From Candidatus Thorarchaeota archaeon SMTZ1-83 (GTDB taxonomy: Archaea; Asgardarchaeota; Thorarchaeia; Thorarchaeales; Thorarchaeaceae): 17,979 bases of DNA. A model generated the notes under the pieces. That model made no database searches, was not told where the DNA came from, and saw nothing but the letters and a program-made list of their open reading frames with translations. Below, piece by piece: positions 1-6,858 of the stretch. The position numbers and the translations under genes were made by a program. The DNA lies in assembly GCA_001563325.1 (NCBI GenBank), contig LRSK01000176.1, forward strand, positions 1-17,979. The letters are read 5' to 3'. Position 1 is the first letter of the stretch, and each line of letters starts with the position of its first letter.

Positions 1-210
1 ACCCATTGTTACGATCACATCAAAGAACTCGTGGAGAAGAAGTTCATAGACGCAATACCAGAGGGCCGCACTAAGCTGCTAAAGACCACGCGTCTCTTCG
101 CGGATTACTTTGGCTTGGACCATGATAAGGTGAAGCTAAAGGCCCAGCTTCGATTTAAGATGAAGAAGATTGGTGATGAGCAACAGGAACTGGAAGCAAA
201 CACCTCATGA
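1..210 (+). CDS. scpB: ScpB-like chromosome segregation/condensation protein, C-terminal fragment
   Basis: An open frame runs from the first base to a TGA at 208-210 and gives the last 69 residues of a protein whose start lies outside the window. The visible part contains an H-Y/C-D-H-I-K-E-L-V run, then a G-R-T-K-L-L-K-T-T turn followed by F-A-D-Y-F-G-L. This is the pattern of the second winged-helix domain of ScpB, the kleisin-associated subunit of the SMC-ScpAB condensin that compacts and segregates chromosomes. A short charged tail follows. The gene converges with hypE, whose stop codon lies 28 nt downstream. The family call comes from recalled motif similarity on a fragment only. Another winged-helix protein is possible, and the neighbouring scpA or smc gene that would support the call is not in view. 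Confidence 0.6.
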   Translation, partial: THCYDHIKELVEKKFIDAIPEGRTKLLKTTRLFADYFGLDHDKVKLKAQLRFKMKKIGDEQQELEANTS

Positions 211-238
211 TATGGTCATTTCTACTGAGAGATTCGTT

Positions 239-1252
239 CTAGCATACCCTGGGTACCGGCTCACCATATGGGACTTGCACCATTTTCCTACCGCCTATCT
301 CGGTCCGCATGGTGACTCTTGGATTGCCTTCTGATGCCCTGCCAATCACCTTGCTGTCCTTTGTGGAAGCATATCTTTGAAGTGCTTTGAGAATATCCTC
401 TGTCTTCATAGGGTCAACGGACATCACAACAGTCCCCTCACAGCTCATATGAAGCGGGTCAAGTCCTAGAAGCTCAGAGAGCGAATTCACGGCCGGACGA
501 ACAGGAATCAACTGTTCTTCAATCTCAATCTCAACCTTGGACTTTGATGCGATTTCGTTCAATGCCACTGCGGTACCGCCACGAGTTGGATCCTTCATGG
601 CATGCACTCCACCAACATCAAGACAATCGCGTATCGGTTCCCATAAGGGCGCTACATCGCTAGTCAGGGCAGTTTCGAAATCAAGACCTTCCCGATGCGC
701 CAGAAGAGAGGTTCCATGATCTCCAATTGGCCCCGTGACAATAATGCAATCCCCGCCCTTGGCTCCACTATCGGCCACAGGACTATCACCATGAATGACT
801 CCGATTCCAGTCGTGGAGATCACCATCTCATCTAGAGTGCCGCTTGGCATGACCTTCGTGTCACCTGCAATCATGGCTACTCCGAGTGGCTCGATGACGT
901 CGTTTAGAGATCTCAGAATCGTCTGGAGGGTGTCAATCTCAAAGCCCTCCTCCACGATGACTGTGTTCGTCATTGCAGCAGGCCGTGCACCCATGACAGT
1001 GAGATCATTCACGGTACCTGATGCAGCCAGACTTCCTATGTTACCCCCAGGGAAGAAGAGCGGGTGTACGGTATGGGCGTCTGTACATACAATTAGGTTG
1101 CATTGTTCGTGGTGAAATGTTGCACCATCATCCATCTCATCCAAGCCAATGGATCCCATCTTCCTCCTTCCGAAGGATGGGATGACTGTTTCCTCGAGTA
1201 GTCTGTGCATTACCTTTCCACCAGCACCGTGTGCGCTCTCGATTCTGGCCAT
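239..1252 (-). CDS. hypE: Hydrogenase maturation protein HypE (carbamoyl dehydratase)
   Basis: HypE takes the carbamoyl group delivered by HypF onto its C-terminal cysteine and dehydrates it with ATP to a thiocyanate, the source of the CN ligands of the NiFe-hydrogenase active site. The 337-residue length is normal for the family. The N-terminus carries the H-G-A-G-G motif (residues 8-12) of the AIR-synthase/PurM fold, and the protein ends in P-R-V-C with the obligatory terminal cysteine at 337. That cysteine indicates a functional, full-length enzyme. The ATG at 1252 is preceded by GGAGG seven bases upstream. hypA lies 0.5 kb away on the same strand, separated by an oppositely directed ribosomal gene. 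hypB, hypC, hypD, hypF and the hydrogenase itself are outside the window. Cytoplasmic. Confidence 0.95.
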   Translation of the reverse strand: MARIESAHGAGGKVMHRLLEETVIPSFGRRKMGSIGLDEMDDGATFHHEQCNLIVCTDAHTVHPLFFPGGNIGSLAASGTVNDLTVMGARPAAMTNTVIVEEGFEIDTLQTILRSLNDVIEPLGVAMIAGDTKVMPSGTLDEMVISTTGIGVIHGDSPVADSGAKGGDCIIVTGPIGDHGTSLLAHREGLDFETALTSDVAPLWEPIRDCLDVGGVHAMKDPTRGGTAVALNEIASKSKVEIEIEEQLIPVRPAVNSLSELLGLDPLHMSCEGTVVMSVDPMKTEDILKALQRYASTKDSKVIGRASEGNPRVTMRTEIGGRKMVQVPYGEPVPRVC

Positions 1253-1295
1253 ATGTCAACCTCCAATCGCGGTCAGGATGCTAGCGTCCTCAGTC

Positions 1296-1305
1296 GTATT
1301 TGAAC
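1296..1305 (-). promoter_or_regulatory. Possible TATA box of hypE
   Basis: Read on the minus strand this is TTCAAATA, centred about 48 nt before the hypE ATG. A start about 26 nt downstream would leave a short leader containing the GGAGG site. This is an inference from spacing and composition only. Confidence 0.35.
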
Positions 1306-1351
1306 AGGACTGTTGGGACGTAACAGCCGCAGGAACTTCGCCAGTAAGCAA

Positions 1352-1361
1352 GATTTAAAAC
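1352..1361 (+). promoter_or_regulatory. Archaeal TATA box of the eS8 gene
   Basis: TTTAAAA followed by CC is centred near 1357. A transcript start about 26 nt downstream, near 1383, would give a leader of about 24 nt that includes the GAGGT site at 1394-1398, eight bases before the ATG at 1407. It lies in the divergent hypE/eS8 gap. Confidence 0.55.
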
Positions 1362-1406
1362 CACTCCGCAGAGTGCGTCTGTGACCCAACTAAGAGGTAG
1401 TCAGAA

Positions 1407-1733
1407 ATGGGTGTCTGGCACAGAAGATCGACCCGGACGGAGCGCACTCCAACAGAAACCGTCATGGGTGAAACAAAGAGGAAGAGTATTGTAAGCAAGG
1501 GCAGCAATATGAAGACCCCTGCACTTCGGGTGACAATGGTCAATGTTACAGACCCGAAGAAGAACCAGACATTCCGTGTTGAAATACAGGATGTTGAAAC
1601 AAACCCTGCCAGCATGGACTACCAGCGCAGAAAGGTCATCACACGCGGGACGATTATCAAGACTCCCAAAGGCAATGCTAAGGTCACAAGCCGGCCCGGT
1701 CAAGACGGTATTCTCAACGCGGTACTCGTCTAG
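1407..1733 (+). CDS. rps8e: Small ribosomal subunit protein eS8 (S8e), short N-terminal form
   Basis: This is an archaeal and eukaryotic protein of the 30S/40S subunit that binds 16S rRNA. Family landmarks are the N-terminal R-R-S-T-R, the central V-T-D-P-K, the E-T-N-P-A segment, the I-T-R-G-T-I-I-K-T run, and the C-terminal V-T-S-R-P-G-Q-D-G near residues 95-103. At 108 residues it is shorter than the roughly 125-130 usual for archaeal members. The loss is in the lysine- and glycine-rich stretch between R-S-T-R and the G-E-T-K-R segment, where only about ten residues (T-E-R-T-P-T-E-T-V-M) remain. GAGGT eight bases upstream supports the ATG. It stands alone on the plus strand between hypE and hypA, and its stop lies 16 nt from the hypA stop. 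The identity is secure. The shortened segment is seen directly, and its meaning is unknown. Confidence 0.93.
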   Translation: MGVWHRRSTRTERTPTETVMGETKRKSIVSKGSNMKTPALRVTMVNVTDPKKNQTFRVEIQDVETNPASMDYQRRKVITRGTIIKTPKGNAKVTSRPGQDGILNAVLV

Positions 1734-1749
1734 TGCTTTGCATCGTCAG

Positions 1750-2139
1750 CTATGTTGTGGTGCTGGTTTCAGCCTCAATATTGCTTATGACGAATTCCTT
1801 GCCACCAGTTATTGTTGTTGCACTACTCTGACAGCTAGGACACTTCAGGGTTGCAAACACGGCGATTTCAGGCGGTAATTCTTCTTCATCCTGGGCCTCC
1901 CCCTCATATCCGCAGTCGTCACATTTGATTCGTCCTCTCATCAGGCGGATGTTCAGTGTGGCGTCCTCAGCTAACGTTTCTTTGCTGGCAATCTCGAAAT
2001 TGAACTGCAACTGCTCTGGAATTAGGAACGTAAACTCACCCACCTCAACATTGACAGCGGTTATTCTCTTGATGTTGTAGCTCTCGGCAGCTTGCAGTGC
2101 TGCGTCCACAATTGCACATGCTGCAGAGAATTCGTGCAA
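1750..2139 (-). CDS. hypA: Hydrogenase maturation nickel metallochaperone HypA
   Basis: HypA delivers nickel, with HypB, into the large subunit of NiFe hydrogenases after HypCDEF have installed Fe(CN)2CO. The 129-residue protein starts M-H-E, the N-terminal nickel-binding motif. It has a rubredoxin-like zinc site made of two CxxC pairs at C73/C76 and C100/C103, separated by the usual acidic hinge. The start is a TTG at 2139, chosen because it alone places M-H-E at the N-terminus and because GAGGAG stands nine bases upstream (2149-2154, minus strand). The acidic, threonine-rich tail after residue 121 is not part of the conserved core. It is convergent with eS8 and on the same strand as hypE, about 500 bp away. 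Cytoplasmic. Confidence 0.95.
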   Translation of the reverse strand: MHEFSAACAIVDAALQAAESYNIKRITAVNVEVGEFTFLIPEQLQFNFEIASKETLAEDATLNIRLMRGRIKCDDCGYEGEAQDEEELPPEIAVFATLKCPSCQSSATTITGGKEFVISNIEAETSTTT

Positions 2140-2214
2140 ACCGGTATACTCCTCGATACGGTCTACTCTATGGTGAGTTAAGGTGTTTTTGATGTGGCAA
2201 GGTGAGTCAAAACC

Positions 2215-2223
2215 ATTAATACG
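2215..2223 (+). promoter_or_regulatory. Possible TATA box of the lysine-rich HEAT protein gene
   Basis: ATTAATAC is centred near 2219. A start about 26 nt on, near 2245, is only compatible with the downstream GTG/TTG starts at 2274/2277 and not with the in-frame TTG at 2235, which would lie upstream of the transcript start. Confidence 0.4.
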
Positions 2224-2273
2224 TACAGATTGGATTGCTGACCAACCGTTTTCGCCATTCGTGGAGAGATGTC

Positions 2274-2852
2274 GTGTTGTCCAAGACCTCAGACAAGTCG
2301 AAGAAGACTAAGAAAAGCAAGGCGAAAAAGGAAACCTCGAAGGCAGGGAAGAGTGCAAAGAAGGCAGTCAAGACGACTAAGTCAAAGAAGCCTACAACCA
2401 AGGCCAAGAAGGCAGAAGCAAAGAAGAAGGCACCAACCAAGAAGACAAAGACTTCGAAGAAGAAAAGCACCGAACAGTCTTCTGCAAAGATTACACAGAT
2501 GATTGATGAGCTGCTACTTGAGATAAAGAGTGAGGATGAGCAGATCTCAATGGGTGCTGTTGACCGCCTTGGCCAGACAGAAGACCCGAGGGCAACATCA
2601 CACTTGATTGAGTGTCTTAAAGACTCAAGGTATATGATCCGCATCTACGCTGCGGTCCAACTGGGCGAACGACGAGACAAGGCCGCGATTGAGCCACTTA
2701 TCGGAGCACTGCATGATGAGTCCCTCTTTGTCAGGCAGACTGTTGCTGGGGCTTTGGAGAACATAGGCGGAAGCAAGGCCCTCAAGGCTGTCAGGAACGC
2801 TGAGTCTGAGGGGCTTCTGCTGGATGAACTCCCAGAGGGAATACGTCTTTAG
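2274..2852 (+). CDS. HEAT-repeat protein with histone H1-like lysine-rich N-terminal tail
   Basis: The function is not recognised. Residues 4-64 form a low-complexity basic tail (29 lysines in 61 residues, interspersed with Ser, Thr, Ala and Pro), like the tails of linker histones. Residues 65-85 look helical. From about residue 85 to 180 come HEAT-like (PBS-lyase type) helical repeats, with landmarks A-V-D-R-L-G, D-P-R-A, A-A-V-Q-L-G, A-I-E-P-L-I-G-A-L and A-L-E-N-I-G. A basic tail joined to a protein-protein repeat scaffold suggests an adaptor bound to nucleic acid or to an acidic surface; this is inference. I chose the GTG at 2274 because GGAG ends seven bases upstream; the TTG at 2277 is equally possible. 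The in-frame TTG at 2235 has no ribosome binding site and sits too close to the TATA box. Cytoplasmic, with no signal or membrane segment. The next gene follows on the same strand after 82 nt, with its own likely promoter. Confidence 0.8.
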   Translation: MLSKTSDKSKKTKKSKAKKETSKAGKSAKKAVKTTKSKKPTTKAKKAEAKKKAPTKKTKTSKKKSTEQSSAKITQMIDELLLEIKSEDEQISMGAVDRLGQTEDPRATSHLIECLKDSRYMIRIYAAVQLGERRDKAAIEPLIGALHDESLFVRQTVAGALENIGGSKALKAVRNAESEGLLLDELPEGIRL

Positions 2853-2877
2853 AGTCATAGGTATTTCCCTCAGTTCG

Positions 2878-2887
2878 GCTTATATTG
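2878..2887 (+). promoter_or_regulatory. Possible TATA box upstream of the winged-helix/zinc-ribbon gene
   Basis: GCTTATATTG is centred near 2883, in the 82-nt gap between the two plus-strand genes. A start near 2909 would give a leader of about 26 nt before the ATG at 2935. Confidence 0.4.
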
Positions 2888-2934
2888 ATGAGCTGCTAAA
2901 GGAGATATACTAGACCCCTGGAGATTTGCAGCTC

Positions 2935-3450
2935 ATGGGTGACCCCGAAGATATCAAGAAGATTGAAGCGGCCATCAAAGATATCGAACTAGATTACATG
3001 CGTGGCCTGCTTTCGGAGAATGAGTACAATCAGAAGGCAGCAGAGCTTAGGTCTGAACTACGTGAGGCTGGCGGTGTACCGGAGGGTCTTTCGGAGGCAC
3101 GTGAGGCTCTCAAGCCCCCACCCACAGACAAGACTGTGATGACGGACCCTGTCACAGCAGTGAAAAGGGCAGTCCAAGCAAGGCGTCGAATCGCGATTGA
3201 GCAAATCGCCCAAGATTCCGGTGTCAACGCGATGAATGTGGCACGTATATTGACCGATCTTCTCGATGGTCGTGAACTCTCTGGCAGAATCGACCATGAT
3301 GCGGGAGACTTCATTCTCGGTACAGGCAGTGGCCCTCCACCTAGGACCGTCAACGTTTGTCCTTACTGTAGATCAGAGTTGGCGCGTATTGCAGTAAGAG
3401 GAGAAACAGTGACTTGTACTGTCTGCCAAGAGTCATTCATTGTATCGTAA
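2935..3450 (+). CDS. Helical (SHOCT-like) - winged-helix (PCI/DDRGK-like) - zinc-ribbon protein
   Basis: There is no assigned function. The 171-residue protein has three parts. Residues 5-46 form a charged helical hairpin with L-D-Y-M-R-G-L-L-S-E-N-E-Y, resembling short SHOCT-type oligomerisation segments. Residues 72-129 are a winged helix: R-R-R-I-A-I-E-Q-I-A, then a recognition-helix-like segment, then G-R-E-L-S-G-R-I-D-H-D-A-G. The L-x-G-x-I-D-x-x-x-G wing is typical of PCI-family and DDRGK1/UFL1 winged helices of eukaryotes. Residues 142-164 form a zinc ribbon with C142/C145 and C161/C164. A proline-rich linker (residues 60-66) separates the first two parts. The ATG at 2935 has GGAGA ten bases upstream, while the in-frame TTG at 2926 would leave only about two bases after GGAG. 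A scaffold or nucleic-acid-binding role is possible. The eukaryotic comparison is from memory and unverified. Confidence 0.8.
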   Translation: MGDPEDIKKIEAAIKDIELDYMRGLLSENEYNQKAAELRSELREAGGVPEGLSEAREALKPPPTDKTVMTDPVTAVKRAVQARRRIAIEQIAQDSGVNAMNVARILTDLLDGRELSGRIDHDAGDFILGTGSGPPPRTVNVCPYCRSELARIAVRGETVTCTVCQESFIVS

Positions 3451-3508
3451 TTGGATTGCCTTCTGTCACACGTGTGGATTCTGAGAGAGGAGGGACTCAT
3501 CTCACAGA

Positions 3509-5068
3509 CTACTTTGTATCGCCCTTCCTGTATGACTCTGCAAGGAGATCAGGAAGATAGCGGGTCTGAAGGTCGGTTCCCTTGAGAATGTCCCTTATCT
3601 GAATCGTGCAGAAAGGACATTCAGTAGTCACCATATCGGCTCCGGTAGCCTCAATGTACTCTTTCTTGGTAAGGGCAATCTTCTGGGAGAGTTCACGTAG
3701 ACCGGCACGGACTCCGCCGCCAGCTCCACAGCACCGGTTCTTGTAGGGGTCATCGATGTATTCAACCCCCGGAATCATCTTCAAAAGCTCAATGGGCTGT
3801 TCAACAACACCTTGGCCCCTGCCCAAGTGGCAGGGTTCGTGATAGGTTATCTTGAGGTCTATCTCACCCTTCGGAAGAACCATGTTCTCTTTTCCTATGA
3901 CGTCAAGCAAGTACTCAGCCAAATCATAGACCTTGAACTTTGGTGGTTCGCCTCTCCCCTCTTCAATGAGAGGTCTGTGGTCCTCCCTGAGTGTCTTACC
4001 ACACCCTGCGCAAGCGACCACCACCGTATCAAGATTCCATTTGACCATGGCCTCCTCGAATATCTCGGTGACTCGATTGGCACACGTTGTAGCAGTGTGA
4101 AGGTCGCCGGTTCTGAATGCAGGACTTGCACAACACCACTGCTCCTTTGGAACAATGACGTCAACACTATTGCGGTTCAGCACCTCGATCAGAGCGCGTC
4201 CGGTGCTCTGCATCCGATAGTCAATCAGACAACCTGTGAAGAAGGCAACCCGTCCTTGTGGGTCGTCGACCAAGAACTCCTCGCTCTCTATCTCCCGAAG
4301 CAGTGGTTCGTCTTTCTCAGGGACAGACCGTCCCGTCTTCATCATAGAGTCTACGAAGATCTGCTGCCCCTCGACTAGTGGATAGCCGGCCTCAACAGCC
4401 TTTGCCCGGAGCAGCTCTACAGCGAGACTGGGTATCTTGATCTTCTTAGGACAGATGTCCTCGCACATCTTGCATGTGGTACAGCTGTATACTGACTCTT
4501 CCATCGCCATTGCCACGCGGTCCTCTACGTCACGTGGATCGAGCTCAAGACGAGCTAGCTGCCGAATGATCATGGGCCCTGGGTAGTCCCATGTTTCGTG
4601 AACGATTGGACAGTTGGAGAGACATGCCGCACATTCAATGCACTTTCGTATCTCACGAAGCTTCTCTATCTGCTCGGCGTGGATAATCTCAGGGCCCTCA
4701 GGCTTTCTATCTCGTGCGACATATGGTCTTATTCGTCGGATCCTGTGTTCAGTCTGGGCCATATCTACGACAAGGTCCTTGATTATCGGCATCTTCTCCA
4801 GAGGCTCCAAGACAAGGTTCGCCTCTTGAGAGACTTTGGTCCTACAAGCGATTCTGGCAATTGTGTTCACACGCACTGCACATGAACCACATTGACCGCC
4901 ACGGCACTCCCAACGGAAAGCAAGACTGGAATCATAGGTGTCTTGGATGTAGAGAAGGGCGTCCAGGACTGTCATACCGGGCTCGTACTCGACGTCAAAC
5001 TCTTGGAAGTAGGGTTGGTCATCAAGGTCAGGGTTATATCTGAAGACTTTCGCCTTTATCGTTGCCAT
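3509..5068 (-). CDS. tfrB: Fumarate reductase iron-sulfur/CCG subunit, TfrB-like (SdhB-HdrB fusion)
   Basis: This is the electron-transfer subunit of a soluble fumarate reductase of the thiol:fumarate reductase type. In methanogens TfrB oxidises CoM-SH plus CoB-SH and passes electrons to TfrA. Residues 1-100 are a ferredoxin-like [2Fe-2S] domain (C55, C60, C63, C75). Residues 140-210 carry two CxxCxxCxxxCP clusters (C143/146/149/153 and C196/199/202/206). Residues 275-500 hold two CCG domains, C280...C312-C313...C353xxC356 and C413...C446-C447...C484xxC487, as in HdrB, where such motifs bind the disulfide-reducing [4Fe-4S] clusters. All cysteines of the expected motifs are present, and the 519-residue length fits the fusion. 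AGGAG lies nine bases before the ATG, and tfrA ends 14 nt upstream, so the two are cotranscribed. There is no membrane anchor. The true thiol or other electron donor cannot be read from the sequence. Confidence 0.9.
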   Translation of the reverse strand: MATIKAKVFRYNPDLDDQPYFQEFDVEYEPGMTVLDALLYIQDTYDSSLAFRWECRGGQCGSCAVRVNTIARIACRTKVSQEANLVLEPLEKMPIIKDLVVDMAQTEHRIRRIRPYVARDRKPEGPEIIHAEQIEKLREIRKCIECAACLSNCPIVHETWDYPGPMIIRQLARLELDPRDVEDRVAMAMEESVYSCTTCKMCEDICPKKIKIPSLAVELLRAKAVEAGYPLVEGQQIFVDSMMKTGRSVPEKDEPLLREIESEEFLVDDPQGRVAFFTGCLIDYRMQSTGRALIEVLNRNSVDVIVPKEQWCCASPAFRTGDLHTATTCANRVTEIFEEAMVKWNLDTVVVACAGCGKTLREDHRPLIEEGRGEPPKFKVYDLAEYLLDVIGKENMVLPKGEIDLKITYHEPCHLGRGQGVVEQPIELLKMIPGVEYIDDPYKNRCCGAGGGVRAGLRELSQKIALTKKEYIEATGADMVTTECPFCTIQIRDILKGTDLQTRYLPDLLAESYRKGDTK

Positions 5069-5082
5069 GCTCTGTTTCTCCT

Positions 5083-6771
5083 CTATCGTGGTACGATTGT
5101 GGTGACTACCAAATCCTCCTTTCGTAGCTCCAGCTCCCCTTTCTCGTCCTTGCGAACGACGATATTGTAATAGCCCTTATCATTGAGGTCAGCATCCACG
5201 CGGTAATGAGCACCTCTGCTACCCTTCCTCATGAAAGCGGCTTCGGCAACCAATCTGGCAGTTGTCACCATATGTTCGAACTCGATGGCCTGATGCCATC
5301 CCGGATTGAACCGCTTAACCTGTACGTCCACCTTGATGTTGGGAACTACCTCTTTCTCTATTCTGCGAAGCTCCTTGACCGCATGTTCAATCTGCTCCTC
5401 TTTCCTGAAGATTTGGACGTTCTCCCACATCAGTTTGGTTAGCTCTCTCCGAGCGTCTGCCGGAGAAACACCTTCTTTTCGCTCAAGCATAGACTCAAGA
5501 TGCTCGAACTCCTTTGTTACGATGTTCCTATCGAAGCCAATATGACTGTGTGACTTCGCAAACTCTGCAGCACTCTTGCCTGCCAGTGCTCCAAAGACTT
5601 GAGTGTCGGCCAGGGCATTGCCACCCAGCCTGTTCCCCCCATGGACCCCACCAGTACATTCACCCGCAGCATAGAGACCCTCGATGTTTGTGCCGGCCTC
5701 CGTATTGATCCTGATACCTCCCATGAAATGATGAGCGGTCGGAGACACTTGCATGGGCTCATCACGTATGTCGACTCCAGCATCCTCAAACTGCTCGATC
5801 ATACTCTCAAGTCTGAACTCAATGATGGATCTTGGAAGGTGTGAGATGCTCAAGTACACTCCACCATCTGGTGAACCGCGCCCTTCGCGCACCTCCGTCA
5901 TGATTGATCTTGCCACTTGGTCACGGCCCGCAAGCTCCATGACTTCGGGATAATATCTTCTCATGAAACGCTCACCTTGGTTGTTGAGAAGAATGCCACC
6001 CTCCCCCCGTACGGCCTCAGTGACAAGCCGTCCCTTTGCGGACTCTGGTTTCACCATTCCAGTGGGATGGAACTGTATCATCTCCATATCTATGAGCTCA
6101 CAGCCTGCTGCGTAAGCCATCCCATACCCATCACCCACATCAAGCTGGGCATTGCTTGTCACCTGATAGATACGGCCTGCACCTCCAGTAGCCATAACTA
6201 CTGCCTTGGCACGAAAGACCAGATAGTCACCATACTTCATGTCAATGGCTGTAACGCCGGCTACTCTGTTGTCCTCTACGAGTATCTTGGTCGCGAACAC
6301 CTCATCAAAGACTCGGACGGAGGTCTTTCTTATGGCCTCTACGAGTGTGACCATGATTTCCGAGCCTGTTCTGTCAGAAGCGTAGGCCGTTCTCCTCCAA
6401 GTCTGTTTCCCGAAAGGCCTCTGGGCAATCTTCCCCTCAGGCGTCCTATCAAAGACTGCACCGAACTCCTCGAGGTCAAAGACTCTCTCTGAGGCATCGC
6501 GAACCAATATCTCAGCCAGCTTCTGGTTGTTCAGGTAGTTACCACCGACAATGGTATCTTTGAAGTGAGTTTCAGGATTGTCGTCGGGGTCAACGTTGCC
6601 TAGTGACACGTTGTAACCTCCCTCAGCCATCGCCGTGTGGGCCTTCCCGAGAAGTTCCTTGTTGAGCATGATTACATCCGCATTATGTTTCGATGCCTCG
6701 ATCGCTGCACGACATCCCGCTCCGCCGGCGCCAACTACTAGAACATCACACATTATCGTCTTGTGATTCAA
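5083..6771 (-). CDS. tfrA: Fumarate reductase/succinate dehydrogenase flavoprotein subunit, TfrA-like
   Basis: This is the catalytic FAD subunit interconverting fumarate and succinate. Numbered from the chosen start (562 residues): the Rossmann G-A-G-G-A-G is at 14-19, H45 in A-H-T-A-M-A-E-G-G is the covalent FAD attachment site, F-H-P-T-G is at 234-238, R255 lies in the R-G-E-G segment, H347/H348 sit before F-M-G-G, and R381 is in G-N-R-L-G-G. These match the substrate-binding and proton-transfer residues of SdhA/FrdA, so the enzyme looks active. The start is a TTG at 6771 with GGAGG exactly seven bases upstream (6779-6783). The longer GTG frame to 6828 would overlap the likely TATA box, and the ATG at 6753 has no clear ribosome site. 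tfrB follows after 14 nt. fumB lies 87 nt upstream on the same strand. Ordinary SdhA is the main alternative; the TfrB-type partner argues against it. Confidence 0.93.
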   Translation of the reverse strand: MNHKTIMCDVLVVGAGGAGCRAAIEASKHNADVIMLNKELLGKAHTAMAEGGYNVSLGNVDPDDNPETHFKDTIVGGNYLNNQKLAEILVRDASERVFDLEEFGAVFDRTPEGKIAQRPFGKQTWRRTAYASDRTGSEIMVTLVEAIRKTSVRVFDEVFATKILVEDNRVAGVTAIDMKYGDYLVFRAKAVVMATGGAGRIYQVTSNAQLDVGDGYGMAYAAGCELIDMEMIQFHPTGMVKPESAKGRLVTEAVRGEGGILLNNQGERFMRRYYPEVMELAGRDQVARSIMTEVREGRGSPDGGVYLSISHLPRSIIEFRLESMIEQFEDAGVDIRDEPMQVSPTAHHFMGGIRINTEAGTNIEGLYAAGECTGGVHGGNRLGGNALADTQVFGALAGKSAAEFAKSHSHIGFDRNIVTKEFEHLESMLERKEGVSPADARRELTKLMWENVQIFRKEEQIEHAVKELRRIEKEVVPNIKVDVQVKRFNPGWHQAIEFEHMVTTARLVAEAAFMRKGSRGAHYRVDADLNDKGYYNIVVRKDEKGELELRKEDLVVTTIVPR

Positions 6772-6827
6772 ATACAGGCCTCCGATGTAGAGATTTCTCT
6801 GAGTCTGACCGGTCGGGCATTGGAGCA

Positions 6828-6838
6828 CCGTTTAAGAC
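6828..6838 (-). promoter_or_regulatory. Possible internal TATA box for tfrAB
   Basis: On the minus strand GTCTTAAAC is centred near 6833, in the 87-nt gap between fumB and tfrA. A start near 6807 would give a leader of about 36 nt containing GGAGG. It would let tfrAB be expressed apart from fumAB. Confidence 0.45.
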
Positions 6839-6858
6839 TTACTGTTGTGGTCAGAACT

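Noticed and set aside
2280..2470. AAG-rich purine stretch considered as a tandem repeat
   Set aside because: The lysine spacing is irregular and no fixed unit repeats. It is explained by coding for the basic tail.
2269..2502. Arginine/glutamine-rich frame in the lysine tail region
   Set aside because: It is a +1-frame reading of the AAG-rich low-complexity stretch, and the HEAT-containing frame is the coding one.
2216..2644. Hydrophobic minus-strand frame (phenylalanine/leucine-rich) opposite the lysine tail
   Set aside because: It is an antisense artefact: runs of AAG codons read backwards as CTT/TTC, giving apparent membrane segments.
3812..4378. 188-codon plus-strand open frame opposite tfrB
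   Set aside because: It lies entirely inside the tfrB gene, whose cysteine motifs are complete. The product has no recognisable motif, and no ribosome site or promoter is apparent.
5917..6492. 191-codon plus-strand open frame opposite tfrA
   Set aside because: It is the antisense shadow of a well-conserved flavoprotein gene, and its composition follows the complement of the real codons.
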